Below, piece by piece: positions 21,546 to 33,659 of a DNA stretch of 64,000 bases; position 1 is the stretch's first letter, and each line of letters starts with the position of its first letter. The position numbers were made by a program, and so were the translations under genes. This stretch comes from Nemertoderma westbladi (taxonomy: Eukaryota; Xenacoelomorpha; Nemertodermatida; Nemertodermatidae): assembly GCA_032718475.1 (NCBI GenBank), contig JAUCBJ010008910.1:1-64000 (forward strand), read 5' to 3'. The notes beneath the pieces are model-generated. The model was given only the letters and a program-made list of their open reading frames with translations, did not search any database and was not told where the DNA came from.

Positions 21546-22914
21546 CTTCCAGAAGAACAACAAAAATATGTCACGCTATTTTGAAGATTTCCCCCCCCCC
21601 CCCCCCCCCCCCCTCCCCCCCTTGAACGTCACTTCACAAAAATAAACCAGTATAGTTGATAAAAAATGTTACATTTGTACATTTGAAATTATGATTCCCT
21701 GTACTTAGTTCCAATTTAAACCTCATGCGAATTTAGTTCCAATGGAAACGAATTTAGTTCCAAGTTTGGCGAATGTAGTTCCAATTTAGGCGATCTTAGT
21801 TCCAATAACTAGAGAAAAACGAAAACGAATTAAGAATAAAAATACAAAAATAAACCAGTATAGTTGATAAAAAATGTTACATTTGAAATTAACATGTTAA
21901 TACTACAAGTTCTGGAACCAGTATATTTAGTAAGATTTTATGTGTGTGTAGGTGTACCTGTACGTATATGTGGTCCGCATTACGTAATGACTGTATCACT
22001 ATTTAATTAAATCAATGTCATGTATGTGTTTTGTACGATTTTGCATAGCTAAGTTAGTGTTGTTGGCTTTATGCTCCAACTAAATAATTTAACTGAAAAT
22101 TGGGATCGTTAAATAAAATTTAAGTTTTGGCATAGAAGTTATGTATAACGATATTTTTCACGGCCCATTCCGCAAAATTAGTATTTTATCTACTTGAAAC
22201 TTATGGTGTGTTGTGGAATTGACTTCAGCCGGTTCCAATCAACATAGCATAAGTGAGTCTTAACTTTTGGCTAATCCAATTATAATAATTTTACGTATGA
22301 TCAACTATGAATTGATCAAACAAGTGATTACTTCTAGCGCTTACTATTGATCCCAGGAATTGTAAGTCCGATAGCTGTTTTAGACTGGCATGCAACTGAC
22401 TAAGAAACTCTAAAGGGAACAGATTGGGGGAACGCAGACGGAATGAACCGCTCATAAAGTATGATAAAGTGGACAAACGGATCGAGTTCCCCGAGTATCC
22501 TCGACGTGTGTGGAACGACATGGCGGATATCATGAGTTGGAGTGACGAAACGCACAGAGATAGAGGTTCATTTACCTTTACTCGACGCCGTTAGGGACTC
22601 TTTTTGAAGTTCTAACTACACCAAGCGTTCGTATTACTCGCCCATTACGGCTACAAACTTGAATTCGACGTCAGGTAGTCTGGCTATGGGCCACTCGTGT
22701 TCCTCAATGAACTCTACGGGCTGGAGCTGATACTTATTATAATGTAAATCATTTATTGATTTCCCAGTGGCATGGTATTCGTCCTGCAGTCGCAATTCCC
22801 TGGCGACTTTGCAATCGGGACGCACGAGACCCCACCATTGGCATATGGCACGCTACCCTGATCAATGACACCTTAAAATGAAGGATATCAGCATTATGAA
22901 TCAGAAAGTACATC
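21546..22914. other. intergenic with a C-rich homopolymer tract
   Basis: A C tract interrupted by one T fills 21591-21621. At 21715-21810 the phrase 'ttagttccaat' recurs five or six times in imperfect repeats. Two short minus-strand frames (22291-22533 and 22634-22825) could be parts of one decayed gene, but I recognise no family. No other feature. Confidence 0.45.
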
Positions 22915-23033
22915 ATTATATTGTACCAAAGAAAGTCTGTTTTGTATTATATTGTACCAAAGAAAGTCTGTTTTGTATTATATTGTACCAAAGAAAGTCT
23001 GTTTTGTATTATATTGTACCAAAGAAAGTCTAT
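22915..23033. repeat. 31-bp tandem repeat, about four copies
   Basis: The unit ttatattgtaccaaagaaag plus tctgttttgta is repeated nearly perfectly four times, the last copy being diverged. The open frame across it (22921-23169) is a by-product of the repeat. Confidence 0.85.
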
Positions 23034-23312
23034 TTCTGTTATATTTGAATTCCACTTAAATGTATGCTATGTTTATTTACTACAATTATTTTTTCAATAC
23101 ATTTTATTGATACGGTACAAATATTTAAAAATTTATGAAGTAGAGAATTTTGATACAGATAAAGTTTAATCTTACTTAATCAGTTTTACTTTTATATTAT
23201 AGTTCAAAGTATCCATTGTAGTATGTCTTACCTGTCCTAATACCTAATTATAATATGTTAATTATATATTGTGCAATATGTAAAAATAATTACGCCGTGT
23301 TGTACTTTGTTG

Positions 23313-23858
23313 TAAGGCCCCCCCCCCCCCCCCCCCCCCCTCACACGGAGCAACTTGTTTCTGAAACTTGTTGCTGAAACTTGTTGCTGGACCCCCTCAC
23401 ACACAGAAACAAGTTGCTGCAACTTGTTTCTGCAACGTGTTTCAGAAACTTGTTTCAGCAACTTGTTGCTGGACCCCCTCACACACAGAAACGTGTTGCT
23501 CACGAAAATAACAATTATTTCAAAACAAATAGCTAACATGTCCAGTGATTTATATATAATATCAAATCACTCAATTTATCGAATATTAGCTCTAATGAAA
23601 AAATTTGATGTAAAAAAGGTTTTTAAAAAAGTTGCTGGTAATATTACCAGCAACTTCCAGCAACTTGTTGCTGGACCCCCTCACACACAGAAATAAGTTT
23701 CGGAAACAAGTTGCAGCAACTTGCTGCTGGACTCCTCACACACAGAAACAAGTTTCGGAAACAAGTTGCAGCAACAAGTTTCTGTGTGTGAGGTAGTCCA
23801 GCAACAAGTTTCAGAAACAAGTTGCAGAAACAAGTTGCTCCGTGTGAGGGAGGCCTAA
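23313..23858. mobile_element. MITE-like element with long imperfect TIRs and internal GTTGCTG repeats
   Basis: Left end: taaggcc, an expanded C run (23318-23340), then ctcacacggagcaacttgtt. Right end, read on the other strand: ttaggcctccctcacacgg followed by agcaacttgtttctg. The interior is made of direct and inverted copies of gttgctgg/gtttcagaaacttg and the block ccccctcacacacagaaac, so the whole element can fold on itself. There is no ORF of its own. TAA at both ends may be the target site. It is a non-autonomous DNA transposon of unknown superfamily. Confidence 0.75.
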
Positions 23859-24679
23859 GTCGTGAATTTGCGAAAATTCACTGGCGATGGGTGTAAGCGC
23901 GTATTATTTCCGTTATACTGTTTCGGGATAACATTATTGATGGCAGTTTAATTTAATTAGTATCTTTACGTAATCATAATAGTTAATGTTATTAGCCAAG
24001 TTTACAGTCTAACTTACGTTGTGGCTCGTCCCATATGCAGGATTGTTATCTGCTCGCACTATTATACTGTATGTAGCCTATTGTATTATTGCCAATAGAA
24101 CATATCATGTTCATTTACTAGACGTAAGATGGCGTATTGCTAGCTGATATATATAGGCATGACACAGCAGTGTTAGAGCCATTATTATTATTATTATTAT
24201 TGTTATCTGATATCTGACTTCCGGTGGCAGAGTGACATTCAGTATTTTGATGGTACCGGTAGCGGTAATATGAATCCGTCAATGTATATGGAGTAGCGGG
24301 GCCTATTTCGGGCTGATGGCTGGTTCAGTCTAGGATGTGATAGGACTAGTTCGCGCTAGGGTTTCACGGGATTTATATTGTGGGGGGATTATATTATATG
24401 GTACGGTATCAAAATTAAAAATACTATAATGTTCAATGTATTGTGGTAATTATTGTGATACGTAACAAAGCCCCACAGTTTTATTTTGTGCTATTGCTAA
24501 TGCTAATGCAATGCTATTGCTAATGCTATTGCTATAAATTACAATAAATTGCTGTACATCGTTTTATATTCGAGTAATAATTTCGTTAATTGCATTTCAG
24601 TATTTGATTGACAAGACAGAGTAAAACTGTAAAATAAACAAGAAAGTTTTGTATAAAACTTGAGCATTTTAAAAGCATC
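23859..24679. other. intergenic with microsatellites
   Basis: No gene recognised. (ATT)n lies at about 24180-24203, and a tgctaatgctat-type repeat at about 24490-24535. Confidence 0.5.
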
Positions 24680-24691
24680 TATCTCTCAATT

Positions 24692-26856
24692 GAGTGAACC
24701 GTTGGTTCGGACCACAGAATTGTGACTGCAGAGATCAGACTCAGTTTGAGAGCCAGCAAACCCAGGACAAGCAAGCAAATCAACTATGACTGGGAGAAAC
24801 TCAGAACTGACAATGCTGTAAAGGATGCTTATACAGTAGAAGTTCAAAACCGCTTTGAAGCACTTCAGTCAATGGATGGAGACCAATCCACCGATTCAAT
24901 ATACCAGAATATAATAACAGCCCACAAGGAATCAGCTAAGAGGCATATCCCCCAGAAACCTAAACGAAAACAGTATGTGCCATGGCAAAACTCTGAGGTT
25001 ACTTGTAAGAGAGAAGATCTTAAGATAGCCTACAAAGTTAAAACCGAACAACCAACAACCGAAAACATTAACAAGGTTGAGAAAGCTAAGGACGATCTTA
25101 AATTGGCCTACAACATCAGCCAGGAAAAGTACATACAGGATAAAACTGAAGCAATTACAACTGCTCACATACAGCAACAATCAAGACTTACCTGGCAAAC
25201 TGTAAATGAGGTATCTGGTCGGAAAAGTTGTGCAAAGGGGCGCCTCAAAGCCGATAGTCCTGGAAAAATCACTTCAGCAACTTGCTTGGGCAGCCACCAA
25301 ACATCGAGGTCAGCCCTACAAGGAAAATATATGACAAGACACTACCTATAGAAACAGGGGACTTCACACCTGCCGAACTCCAAAGAAGCATTAAAAGCAT
25401 GTCCAATAATAAAGCGAGTGGATTAGATGAAATCCCAGCGGAGGTATGGAAAACCAGAGTGCTAAATAGACCATTATTGAATGTTTGCAACCGGATGTTA
25501 AAAGGGGAAAAGCCACCACCAATTTGGACTAAAGGTCAACTAAAGCCTCTCCCCAAGAAAGGAGACCTCGGCATACCAAGAAACTATTGTGGGATCTGTC
25601 TGCTTGTGGTAGCTGCCAAAATATACAATAAAATGATTCTATATAGGATTAGGCCTCACATAGAGAAACTACTGCGTAAGAGCCAAAACGGATTTCGACC
25701 AAGTAGATCAACAATAGCTCAGATACTTGCACTACGGAGACTGATTGAAGGAATTAAGTCAAAGAATCTCCCCGCTGTCATGACTTTTGTGGACTTCAAG
25801 AAGGCATTCGACTCCATCCATAGAGGTAAAATGCTTGAAATCCTAAGAGCTTATGGAATACCAGAAGTAATTGTTGCTGGCATTGGATTGTTATATTGTG
25901 ACACAGAAGCGCAGGTACTCTCACCAGATGGTGAAACTGAGTTTTTCTCAATCCTGGCTGGCGTACTGCAAGGTGACACATTAGCACCATTACTATTTGT
26001 AATTGTGCTGGATTACGCAATGAGGACGGCCACAAAGGGTGAAGACCTGGGATACACACTTCAAGAATGCAGAAGTAGTAGATATCCGGCAACTACAGTC
26101 ACAGACACCGACTTTGCGGATGACATCGCCCTGCTCTCTAATACGCTAGCAGATGCACAGCTTCTACTAAATAAAGTGAAGAGGGCTGCTAAGGAGGTTG
26201 GATTGCATATAAATGCTACCAAGACCGAATTCATGACCTTTAATGTTGATGGAAACTTGACAACCATTGATAATAATCAACTAAGGAAGGTCGATGACTT
26301 CCAGTACCTTGGATCATGGATAGAGAGTAGCAAAAAGGACATAGAAGTTAGGAAAGCAAAGGCTTGGGTAGCTCTATCAAAAATGGATACCATCTGGAAA
26401 TCAGATCTCTCCAGGCACCTGAAGACTAAGTTCTTTCGAGCCACAGTGGAAAGTGTATTTTTATACAGCGGTGAGACCTGGACACTGACTAAATCACTTG
26501 AACAACGAATTGATGGTTGCTACACAAGACTACTAAGGGCAGCCCTAAACATCAGCTGGAGACAACACATGATAAACGCCGAGCTTTATGGTACAATACC
26601 ACCTGTATCAACCACCCTCCGTGAACGCAGATTAAGATTCAGTGGGCACTGCTGGCGAAGTAAAGACGAGGTCATACCACATCTACTTCTCTGGCAACCA
26701 ACTCATGGAAAGCGTAGTCGTGGACGACCTGCCATAACATATATAGATCAACTTGAAAGGGATACTGAACTTGGGAGAAACGAAATTGCGACAACTATGG
26801 AGAATCGGGAAGCCTGGAAGGATCTCATTTCCACTGTCCGAGTTCGCTCGATCTAG
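24692..26856 (+). pseudogene. reverse transcriptase of family 2 (5'-truncated, one frameshift)
   Basis: The first frame (about 24692-25351) carries the end of the endonuclease and a lysine-rich linker. One frameshift near 25270, in GKI(H)HFSNLLGQPP, moves the reading to a second frame that is open to the TAG at 26856. RT motifs there: NNKASGLDEIPAEVW, KSQNGFRPSRSTIAQIL, VDFKKAFDSIHRG, GVLQGDTLAPLLFVIVLDYA, and TDFADDIALL as the catalytic box. The C-terminal domain aligns with that of family 1 (FQYLGSWIESS; RLRFSGHCWRS; LLLWQPTHGK). Family 2 is a diverged cousin of family 1. The copy cannot mobilise by itself. Confidence 0.88.
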
Positions 26857-26862
26857 TAGTAG
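24692..26862 (+). mobile_element. 5'-truncated non-LTR retrotransposon, family 2 (RTE-like), with TSD
   Basis: Flanked by the 12-bp duplication tatctctcaatt (24680-24691 and 26863-26874). The element begins inside the endonuclease C-terminus (GSDHRIVTAEIRLSLRAS), so more than 1 kb of 5' sequence is missing. It ends with tagtagtag directly at the stop codon, so there is essentially no 3' UTR. The (TAG)n tail is shared with family 1. Related pieces: 21107-21530, 27315-27465, 56290-56725 and 56740-57797. Confidence 0.9.
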
Positions 26863-26874
26863 TATCTCTCAATT

Positions 26875-27314
26875 AAAAGAGGGGAAAAACTAGGGGTTTT
26901 TATTCGATGTCCATGTGACGCCGTGACGCGCTCACACTGATGATATATATATATATATATATTATTTATTGACAAAAGTTGTAGAATATAAATGATAAAT
27001 AAAGAGAGCACAAAAGAATAAACAATTTCTATCAAAATATCAAAGATATGCTCACCACAAACATTCTGTCCATCGCACACATTGACAATTGCTAAAAATA
27101 TAGATAATATAACACTTATAGGTATGACGACACTAAGAGATAATTATGTAAATAAATAAATATGAAAATAAATAAATATGTATCTAAATGACGTAAATAA
27201 ATAAATAATTTAATAATTACTACTGGAGCAGCGATAAGGCACAATGTATAAGGCTCATTGCTTCATTCCATATACATAGAGCTACCCATACCTTTGCTTT
27301 TATAACTTCTATAT
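26875..27314. other. intergenic with (TA)n
   Basis: A TA microsatellite lies at about 26942-26962 and aaataaataaat-type repeats at about 27150-27210. No gene recognised. Confidence 0.5.
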
Positions 27315-27465
27315 ATTTTTTGCTACTCCTATCCATGATCCTACTGGAAGTCATCAACCTCTCTTATTGATTATTATCAATTGTTGTCAAGTTTCCATCA
27401 ACATTGAAAGTCATGAATGTAGTTGATGGATATCTACTACTTCTGCATTCTTGCGAAAGTGCCCG
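27315..27465 (-). pseudogene. short antisense fragment of family 2 retrotransposon
   Basis: Reverse complement of about 26225-26330 of the element at 24692-26862 (landmarks: ctggaagtcatc, ttgattattatcaat, gtcaagtttccatcaacatt). After an internal deletion it resumes at the part around 26060-26105 (ggatatctactacttctgca). It is a relic only. Confidence 0.75.
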
Positions 27466-27572
27466 CTATCTGTCTCAGAATGGGTGGAGTATTACTCTTA
27501 GCAATGGCAGTAATTTGTTCGAAGGAACATTCATCCTATAGCTAAACAAGACAGAGTAGAGAATGCAGAGAA

Positions 27573-27605
27573 TGCAGAGAATCATAGTCAATTACCTTGG
27601 CTTGG
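27573..27605 (-). repeat. 33-bp inverted copy of a duplication-unit segment at the left edge of copy B
   Basis: This segment is the exact reverse complement of 12051-12083 and of 51040-51072. It lies about 20 bp outside the left boundary of copy B, so it may mark the rearrangement junction that created the duplication. Confidence 0.7.
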
Positions 27606-27626
27606 GTAATTACGCAATGTACGCCA

Positions 27627-28799
27627 TATGGGCATACAGGGTATGTATTAACAGTTCCATTTGGGATGTCGTGCTCCAGATATCAAAAGATCTATGTCTG
27701 ACGGTAATTGCAACATAAAACTAAGAAAGATCGTAGTCAGCACGTCCTTTAGGGATATGAAATGTTAACTTTGGCTGAAATACACGGTTGTATATAAAAT
27801 GCTGACTTGAGACAATTTTGTTAATGAATAACGAAGATTCTAGGCTCGTAAGTGTCGGGCTACAAACTAATGTACAGCACACCACTTGGTTTGAAACAGA
27901 ATGCTAATTGACCCCCAAAGTTTACCTCAATTGATGCAAATAACAATCAGTTCGGTAATACTAATATTAATTGGTCCGCATAATCTCTATATATATCACA
28001 AACAAATATTTACATAGGTTAATCTTTAAGTATAATATACACGTTCGTGGGGCCATCACGCAGGACGAGGATCAGTTATCAGATACAGATTAAAATTGAG
28101 CAATTCTATCCCAAAATCGGTACTTAAGAAATTAAAATAAATAATTAAGAAAATTTATCCAAACTTTTACTTTAAAAAAAACTTTCGCATTGGCAGCTTG
28201 GCATCGATGTCATACAAGTCCACAGTCAAACTACTCAAAAAATTAAATGCATTCTTCAGTCCTCGGGTCTTGCTCATTGGTTAGTCCAGTTTGCCCGTAG
28301 CGCTTGCACAGAAGAGATACCAAAAGTCGAGGTCACCAACGACACTGCGACAGACAGATGCGGTGGCCTTTGGCCTATATGGCGAGTTGTTTGAGTACCG
28401 GTACATGATATGGCTGAATAGTCGCGAATAACTGAATACTCTGAACTCTGCAACCTGGAAATGCTGGAATGGCTGATGAAAGTGAAATAGGCCTACCACA
28501 CGTTCCAATGCAGCAAGGGAACATTATTAATTGCTGCATTGTACCGGTATTGCTGAATTTCAAACCCCCTGATATATCCTGCAGTCTTCTAGCAACCAGC
28601 TGATGCCAAGCCTAATAATTTTTGGGTAAATAAATTTATTATAACTGCAATACAGTTACACAGATGCTGCACGAAGACCTCACGCAAATTTAACTTGGAA
28701 AATTTCTAAACTTTTGCCAGACTACATATGTACCATTTGTGTACCGTTTGGATATATTTTATCGAGATTTGGCTGAGTTATTAACGTTTAAAATAGAAC
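27627..28799. repeat. segmental duplication, copy B, left part
   Basis: Collinear and nearly identical to 10757-11929 of copy A. It ends in aatagaac (28792-28799), where a family 1 retrotransposon begins; the unit resumes at 50924. No coding gene recognised. Confidence 0.88.
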
Positions 28800-29959
28800 T
28801 ACTACTACTACTAGGATCGGCATGCTGCATTGCAGCTGCATTTTTAAGAATGCTGTGCCGGCTTATCGACAAAATTGCACCGCCACAACTCCCTATCACC
28901 CATGACATTTGCTAGATCATCCGCATCTTCAAGGCCAGTGTCCTTTAAGATGCGTCTCAAGAAAGTCATGGGCTGTCCACCATGCTTATTCACTCCATGA
29001 GGCTGCCAAAGTACAAGATTATGCACTGGCTGGTCCTCACGGCGAAAGCAATGTCCTGCAAAGCGGAGGCGATTTTGTTCTAGTGTCAAGCTTGGGGGAA
29101 CCAATGAGACACCTCCAATGTTATATAGTGTCTGGTTGGAGATGTGTGCATTGTACTTGACACAATGAACCCGGCGTAGCATTCTTGTGAATGTGCCATC
29201 CAGAGATTGGGTGTCCTCAGCAGTTAGAGCCCAGCATGGACTCCCATAGAGGAGTACTGGAACTACTGCTGCTCTAAATAACCGGACCTTAAGTTTCCGA
29301 TTAATTCTCGGTGACTTCCAAATCCTGGAAAGCCTATTCAAGGCTGCCCATGCCTTTCCCTTACGTATTCGAAGGTCCTCACCTGACTTCCGGATCCATG
29401 ATCCCAGGTAACAGAAGTCATCCACATGCTCAAGCATACCATCTTTTGAGCTTATGCTCATCCGATCAGAGACTTGCTGAGGACTTTCAAAGTTAACTGT
29501 CAAAATTTTGGTCTTTCTGGAGTTAATAAAAAGACCAACACTAGAAGCAGCATGTTCTAATGAACTGAGGAGCCGTTGGGCTCCCTCTAGTGATTCTGAG
29601 AGTACTCCTAAGTCATCAGCAAAGTCTAGATCAGTTAGGTACTTGGCAGGATTTCCTCGACTTCTGGAGCCAGTAGGTGGAGTTATCAGCACCCCATCAT
29701 CATTATGATGATCTAAGGACATGTGTAGAACATAGTCAACAACAATTATGAACAAGAATGGTGCAAGTGTGTCTCCCTGGAGGACGCCCCATAACACTTC
29801 AAATGGTTCTGTGTCACCGTCAACAGTAGACACAAATGTTGTCGAACCATCGTATACTGATCTGATTGCTGCAATAATTTCATTAGGAATCCCATATAAT
29901 GAAAGTATGCTGAACATATGTGAGCGAGAGACTGAATCAAAGGCCTTGAAGAAGTCAAC
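28800..29959 (-). mobile_element. family 1 retrotransposon, 3' part, interrupted by BEL-1
   Basis: Matches 16004-17163 of the complete element. It starts with the tail (tactactactactagg on the plus strand) directly after the target site aatagaac, and contains the RT from FDSVSRSRMFS through FADD to the C-terminus (28844-29917 is open). The match stops at gaagtcaac (29959), where the BEL-1 LTR begins; the missing continuation is at 50287-50923. The RT frame is open here, so the element was little decayed when it was hit. Confidence 0.93.
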
Positions 29960-32068
29960 TGAAAAGTCCAGTAGTATACCACCTACCGGATCCTAGTAAC
30001 GATGTACCTTACTGTAAGATCTAGTAGTGTATACGGGCTCGTACAGTATCTGACAATATATCCCAGTCCAGGGTGTCTAAATAAACAGATACGAATACGC
30101 GAACAACTACTGGCAAGGAACAGAGCCTGGTGTCTATTCTAATACGTGGGCGAGTCAAATGCCCGGGCGAACTAGACAAAACAGGATACCCGTCCTCTAA
30201 CCGGTGAGGCAGATGTACAGTCTACGGTGACAGACCAAACTCACGGGAAAACAATCCCCGCGCAGCGAATCCTAACTATCGCTAACGGACCTAAATACCG
30301 TAAACTTGCCGCGGTGTGATTTATATGGTTTGTATACGAGCTAGAGGATTAACAGACTAGCGTAACAATGCTACTAACAAACGGTAGCAGTCAAAAGGGG
30401 GTAGTACCTAAAGTAACAATACTGCTGACAGGGGCAAAGCAGTCAAAGGGGTGCATGCCATCTAAAATACTTGCCGTAAAACTAAATACTAAATATCTCC
30501 TAAAGTTACAAATACGAATGGTAGAACTGCAGAATAAATCCTATTTAAAGTAACCTAAAGTAATCTAGTAGCTGGCAGGTCTCGAAGGGGAGTATATATG
30601 TTTTAGGACGTGTGTGTGTGTTACAAATAAAACAATTTTGGTGTATCGCCGTCGTACTAGGTTTCGGTGATTTCTGACCAAAAACAATACCGGGCGCTAG
30701 CTACTAAAATAAGCTAGTCGCGCTCTGTAGGGCTTAATACTTACAAATGACGTCAAAGCTCTCTCCTTCCTATCCACAACTCAACCGGGCAATTACGGTG
30801 TTAGTAACTACACCCGTGATTGGCACAAATACCAGATTCTGGTTGTAAGATAAGAAATAGGTGTTAATTGCTACCGTACGTTAGCTGATCTGGTATACAA
30901 TTTGATTCTAGAATTTTGTTGCTGCGGTGGTTAGCAGCAAATACCTATCAGTACGTGGCAAGGCGCGGTAGGATATTAATAAACCTCCCTAGGCCAAGCG
31001 AAGTGCTGGTAGCAGAAAGCTGCTCCTTGCCTGATCAAATATTTCGGGCTCAGACAGGGGTGGGCAAATGTATAAAATACAAAGTGAACCGGTACAGAAC
31101 TGTCAGTACTGCAAATCACCAAATTATGGAACTTGTGCTGTCTGCACCTAAAGTGTACTTGCACGTACTGACGAACAGCAATAGTTCACACCTGTAGGAG
31201 ATACAGGTTAATCCGGGTATTTTGCTTGTTTGCTCCTGTCTAAGTATAAAATATTCGATCCTAAATTTTACGGTGTCCCAGGACGGCGTCACGCTTACCC
31301 TGATCTATAGGTCTTACTGCGGGCAAGGGCATCAAACAAAGTCTTACCTTCCTCTGAAGTGGGCACTGTATGGCAAAGGGGCATGCTTCGAACGGGCGCG
31401 CGGGCAAATCTAATGTGGGCGCTTAGCGTGTTGTGGACATCTTTCCCTGCGTTGCTGATGGCCTAACGGTTTAGGCAGCCATCTCCCAAATGTTTGGCTG
31501 TCCCAAAGGTGGACGAGACAAAATATACATGTTCAAAGTTTACAGTATATTTACGTAATTTACAAAGATATATCAAACAAATTTACTAATAAGTTTCAAC
31601 AAGAAACTAACAAATGTAACTAGTGAGAGTGTTATTAGAAATAACAAGAGTGATAACCGAAGGCAAACCAGCCCTTATATAGTAAATCTGGGACATAGAA
31701 TCCGCTAGAACCTTCCAGAGCATTCCATGGCCTCACATTGGAGCAATAAGATGTTCCATGCCCTATGATTGGCCCAACTCATCGTTCCATACGTTGTACG
31801 CACCTCATTGGTTTATCAAATTAGATCAAATGAAAATAAATTGCCCAAAAATGCAAATTTCCCGACTGGGATTCAAACTCGTAACCTATCTGTAATGTAA
31901 GCAACGCCTTAACCATCTGACCACTGCGCCATTAGATTACCTACGGGTTTTATGTGTACCAATATGAATAGGCATATTACATTACTGTAATTTAATCAAA
32001 ATGCGTCGGATTTTAGAAAGTTTTTACGTTAAACTACAAATGCTACTTTATAGTGAAATAATCCATCA
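29960..32068 (-). repeat. BEL-1 3' LTR
   Basis: 2109 bp, direct repeat of 48180-50286, canonical TG..CA ends. Beyond 32068 the sense strand reads ggagcgg immediately before the LTR, a weak polypurine tract. The open frames within (30368-30553, 30916-31197, 31222-31413) are not conserved in the other LTR or show no family features. It contains a tRNA-like block at about 31867-31939. Confidence 0.93.
31867..31939 (-). pseudogene. tRNA-derived block inside BEL-1 3' LTR
   Basis: Minus strand: A-box TGGCGCAGTGG (31921-31931) and a B-box AGTTTGAATCC (31869-31879) that has lost the CpG kept in the other LTR. The T-arm does not pair well, so it is a tRNA-derived SINE head or decayed tRNA captured by the LTR, in the element's own orientation. 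Confidence 0.55.
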
Positions 32069-32945
32069 CCGCTCCATGAAAACAGTAAGTAAGACTGTTT
32101 TCACCAATCGAAATATAAACTATTTACAAATATCTCTTAGGTCTAATATTGGGGCCTAAAATATAAAATAATCACTACCTAATTATTGCAAACTTAATAT
32201 TGCAGGTACGGCGTAAATACAATCTATCATACATACAAAATACAAATTTACCAATTAACTTTAGTGCATAAATAAAATACAAAAAAAAGAGGGCTTTTCG
32301 GTTATCAAAATGAACAAATTAAACAAATTAGAACAAATCAAAACAAATAATTCCAAAGCTTTCAATAATCTTTCATATATTACAAATATACATAAAAAAT
32401 TCACCAAATTAAATCAGTCCAATATAAACAAACATAATGCGCTAATAACTTCCAAGTAAGTCTTAAAGTGTCCTCCTGACGAACTTAAAAGTTCGTCCTG
32501 CTGGTCTGGATATTGCTAATCGCTAACGGTAGGCTCGCATGCCTTCCTTCTCTATCTCGCTCCTCCAAACTGAACATCCAAACGCAACGTCCAATATAAC
32601 GTCCAATATAAATACCAAATATAATATTCAAATATAAATACCCAAATATAATATCCAATCGGTAGGCTCGCAAGCCTTCCTTCCTTCATCTCGCTCTCCT
32701 AATCCTTGGTCGAACGGGCTCGTCCACGTCCTCTAATACGATTGGGTGGTGGTCGGGATCGAACTGGACTCTGACTTCGGTGTCGAGCTATCGGTGGTTC
32801 CTACGTCGAGTTGCCTGCGGTTCTAGAATACCGGGAAATGAAACGACCGCCTTCTTGGTAACGAGGACTTTGGTGGTTTGGGCAATGCGCTAATATCGGC
32901 TCGGGGTTCTCCGGGTTCAAGCGCATAGGAATCGCGTTGTCTTGC
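32069..32945 (-). other. BEL-1 3' non-coding region
   Basis: Very AT-rich near the LTR, then GC-richer from about 32480. From about 32700 to 32945 a minus-strand frame broken by stops may extend the ORF at 32946-33326. It holds two copies of the BEL-1 palindrome (listed separately). Confidence 0.5.
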
Positions 32946-33659
32946 TCACACATCCTCCACATTTATAGAACAGTTTATAAATGGAGAACGCTTCCTTAGT
33001 TTCCGGATCCGCTCCTCGGGCGCGTCTATAAAGATCATATCTCTGTGTCTCGGGTCCTCGCAAACGTTGCTGGCGTCGCATAACGGATCGTAGGAGTACA
33101 ACGCTTTGAACTCCGCGCGTAACTCCTCCGCTCTTTTGTTATAAGCGTCCAATCGCTGTCGCGTAATGTTTGGATCCGCCTTGGACTTAGCGAGCTTGGC
33201 TGTACTCCTAGCCATACTCCCCACTCCAGACACGTTAAAGTTTTGGCCCCATATTGGTTGAACGGCGCCTGGTGCTCCTATTCCTGCGTGAATCCCTGTA
33301 TATAGTGTTTCTACTAGAGGAAGCACAAACAGAGGTTAGATGTGAGGAGACTTAGAATTTTGTCGGCTTTTGGCTCAACTTTGTTCAAAAACCCCTACCC
33401 ATTTGCCTAATGACTTTGGGTTTCGTGTGATTTCGCACTGGCTCCTAATCGAAAATATGTGCCGATAAAAAACGAATTCCGGGTAAACTAGCCGCGAGTC
33501 TAAAATACTCTTTTACTACTTTTAATTTCCCAAACTACATTCCAAAGAAAATAATGCAGTCGAGAATTAATTTGGTCTAAATAATAGTAGACACGACTAC
33601 GTAGAACAAGGCCGATTTTCTTTTCCAAAAAAATTTATCGGTAGGCTCGCAAGCCTTCC
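32529..33659. repeat. BEL-1 palindrome, copies 1-3 (non-coding)
   Basis: Copies at 32529-32548, 32661-32680 and 33640-33659. Copies 2 and 3 are exact matches to ggtaggctcgcaagccttcc; copy 1 has one change (gcatgcc). The stem is AGGCT/AGCCT with outer GG/CC pairs and a T-T mismatch; the loop is CGCA. All three lie outside gag-pol, downstream of integrase, flanking the extra ORF. Confidence 0.9.
32946..33326 (-). CDS. extra ORF downstream of BEL-1 integrase, unrecognised
   Basis: 126 residues on the element's coding strand, about 0.7 kb beyond the end of integrase. The N-terminus has a hydrophobic, glycine-rich stretch (YTGIHAGIGAPGAVQPIWG). The C-terminal two-thirds is charged and probably helical (RLDAYNKRAEELRAEFKALY; APEERIRKLRKRSPF). 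It does not look like an envelope protein: no long transmembrane segment or cysteine pattern. A charged frame in the comparable place in BEL-2 (60259-60700) may be a distant relative. The reading may once have continued past the TGA at 32946. Confidence 0.4.
   Translation of the reverse strand: MLPLVETLYTGIHAGIGAPGAVQPIWGQNFNVSGVGSMARSTAKLAKSKADPNITRQRLDAYNKRAEELRAEFKALYSYDPLCDASNVCEDPRHRDMIFIDAPEERIRKLRKRSPFINCSINVEDV

Noticed and set aside
22291-22825. Two minus-strand frames as a possible decayed gene
   Set aside because: No recognisable motif, no second copy in the window, and frames joined only by assuming indels.
23380-23830. Repeated blocks with apparent spacers (ccccctcacacacagaaac) resembling a CRISPR array
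   Set aside because: Repeats occur in both orientations with irregular spacing, made of the same heptamers as the 'spacers', and lie between inverted ends; the genome is eukaryotic. It is a MITE-like element.
32946-33326. Extra BEL-1 ORF as an envelope gene (errantivirus-like)
   Set aside because: No signal peptide, no furin-type site, no C-terminal membrane anchor and too short.
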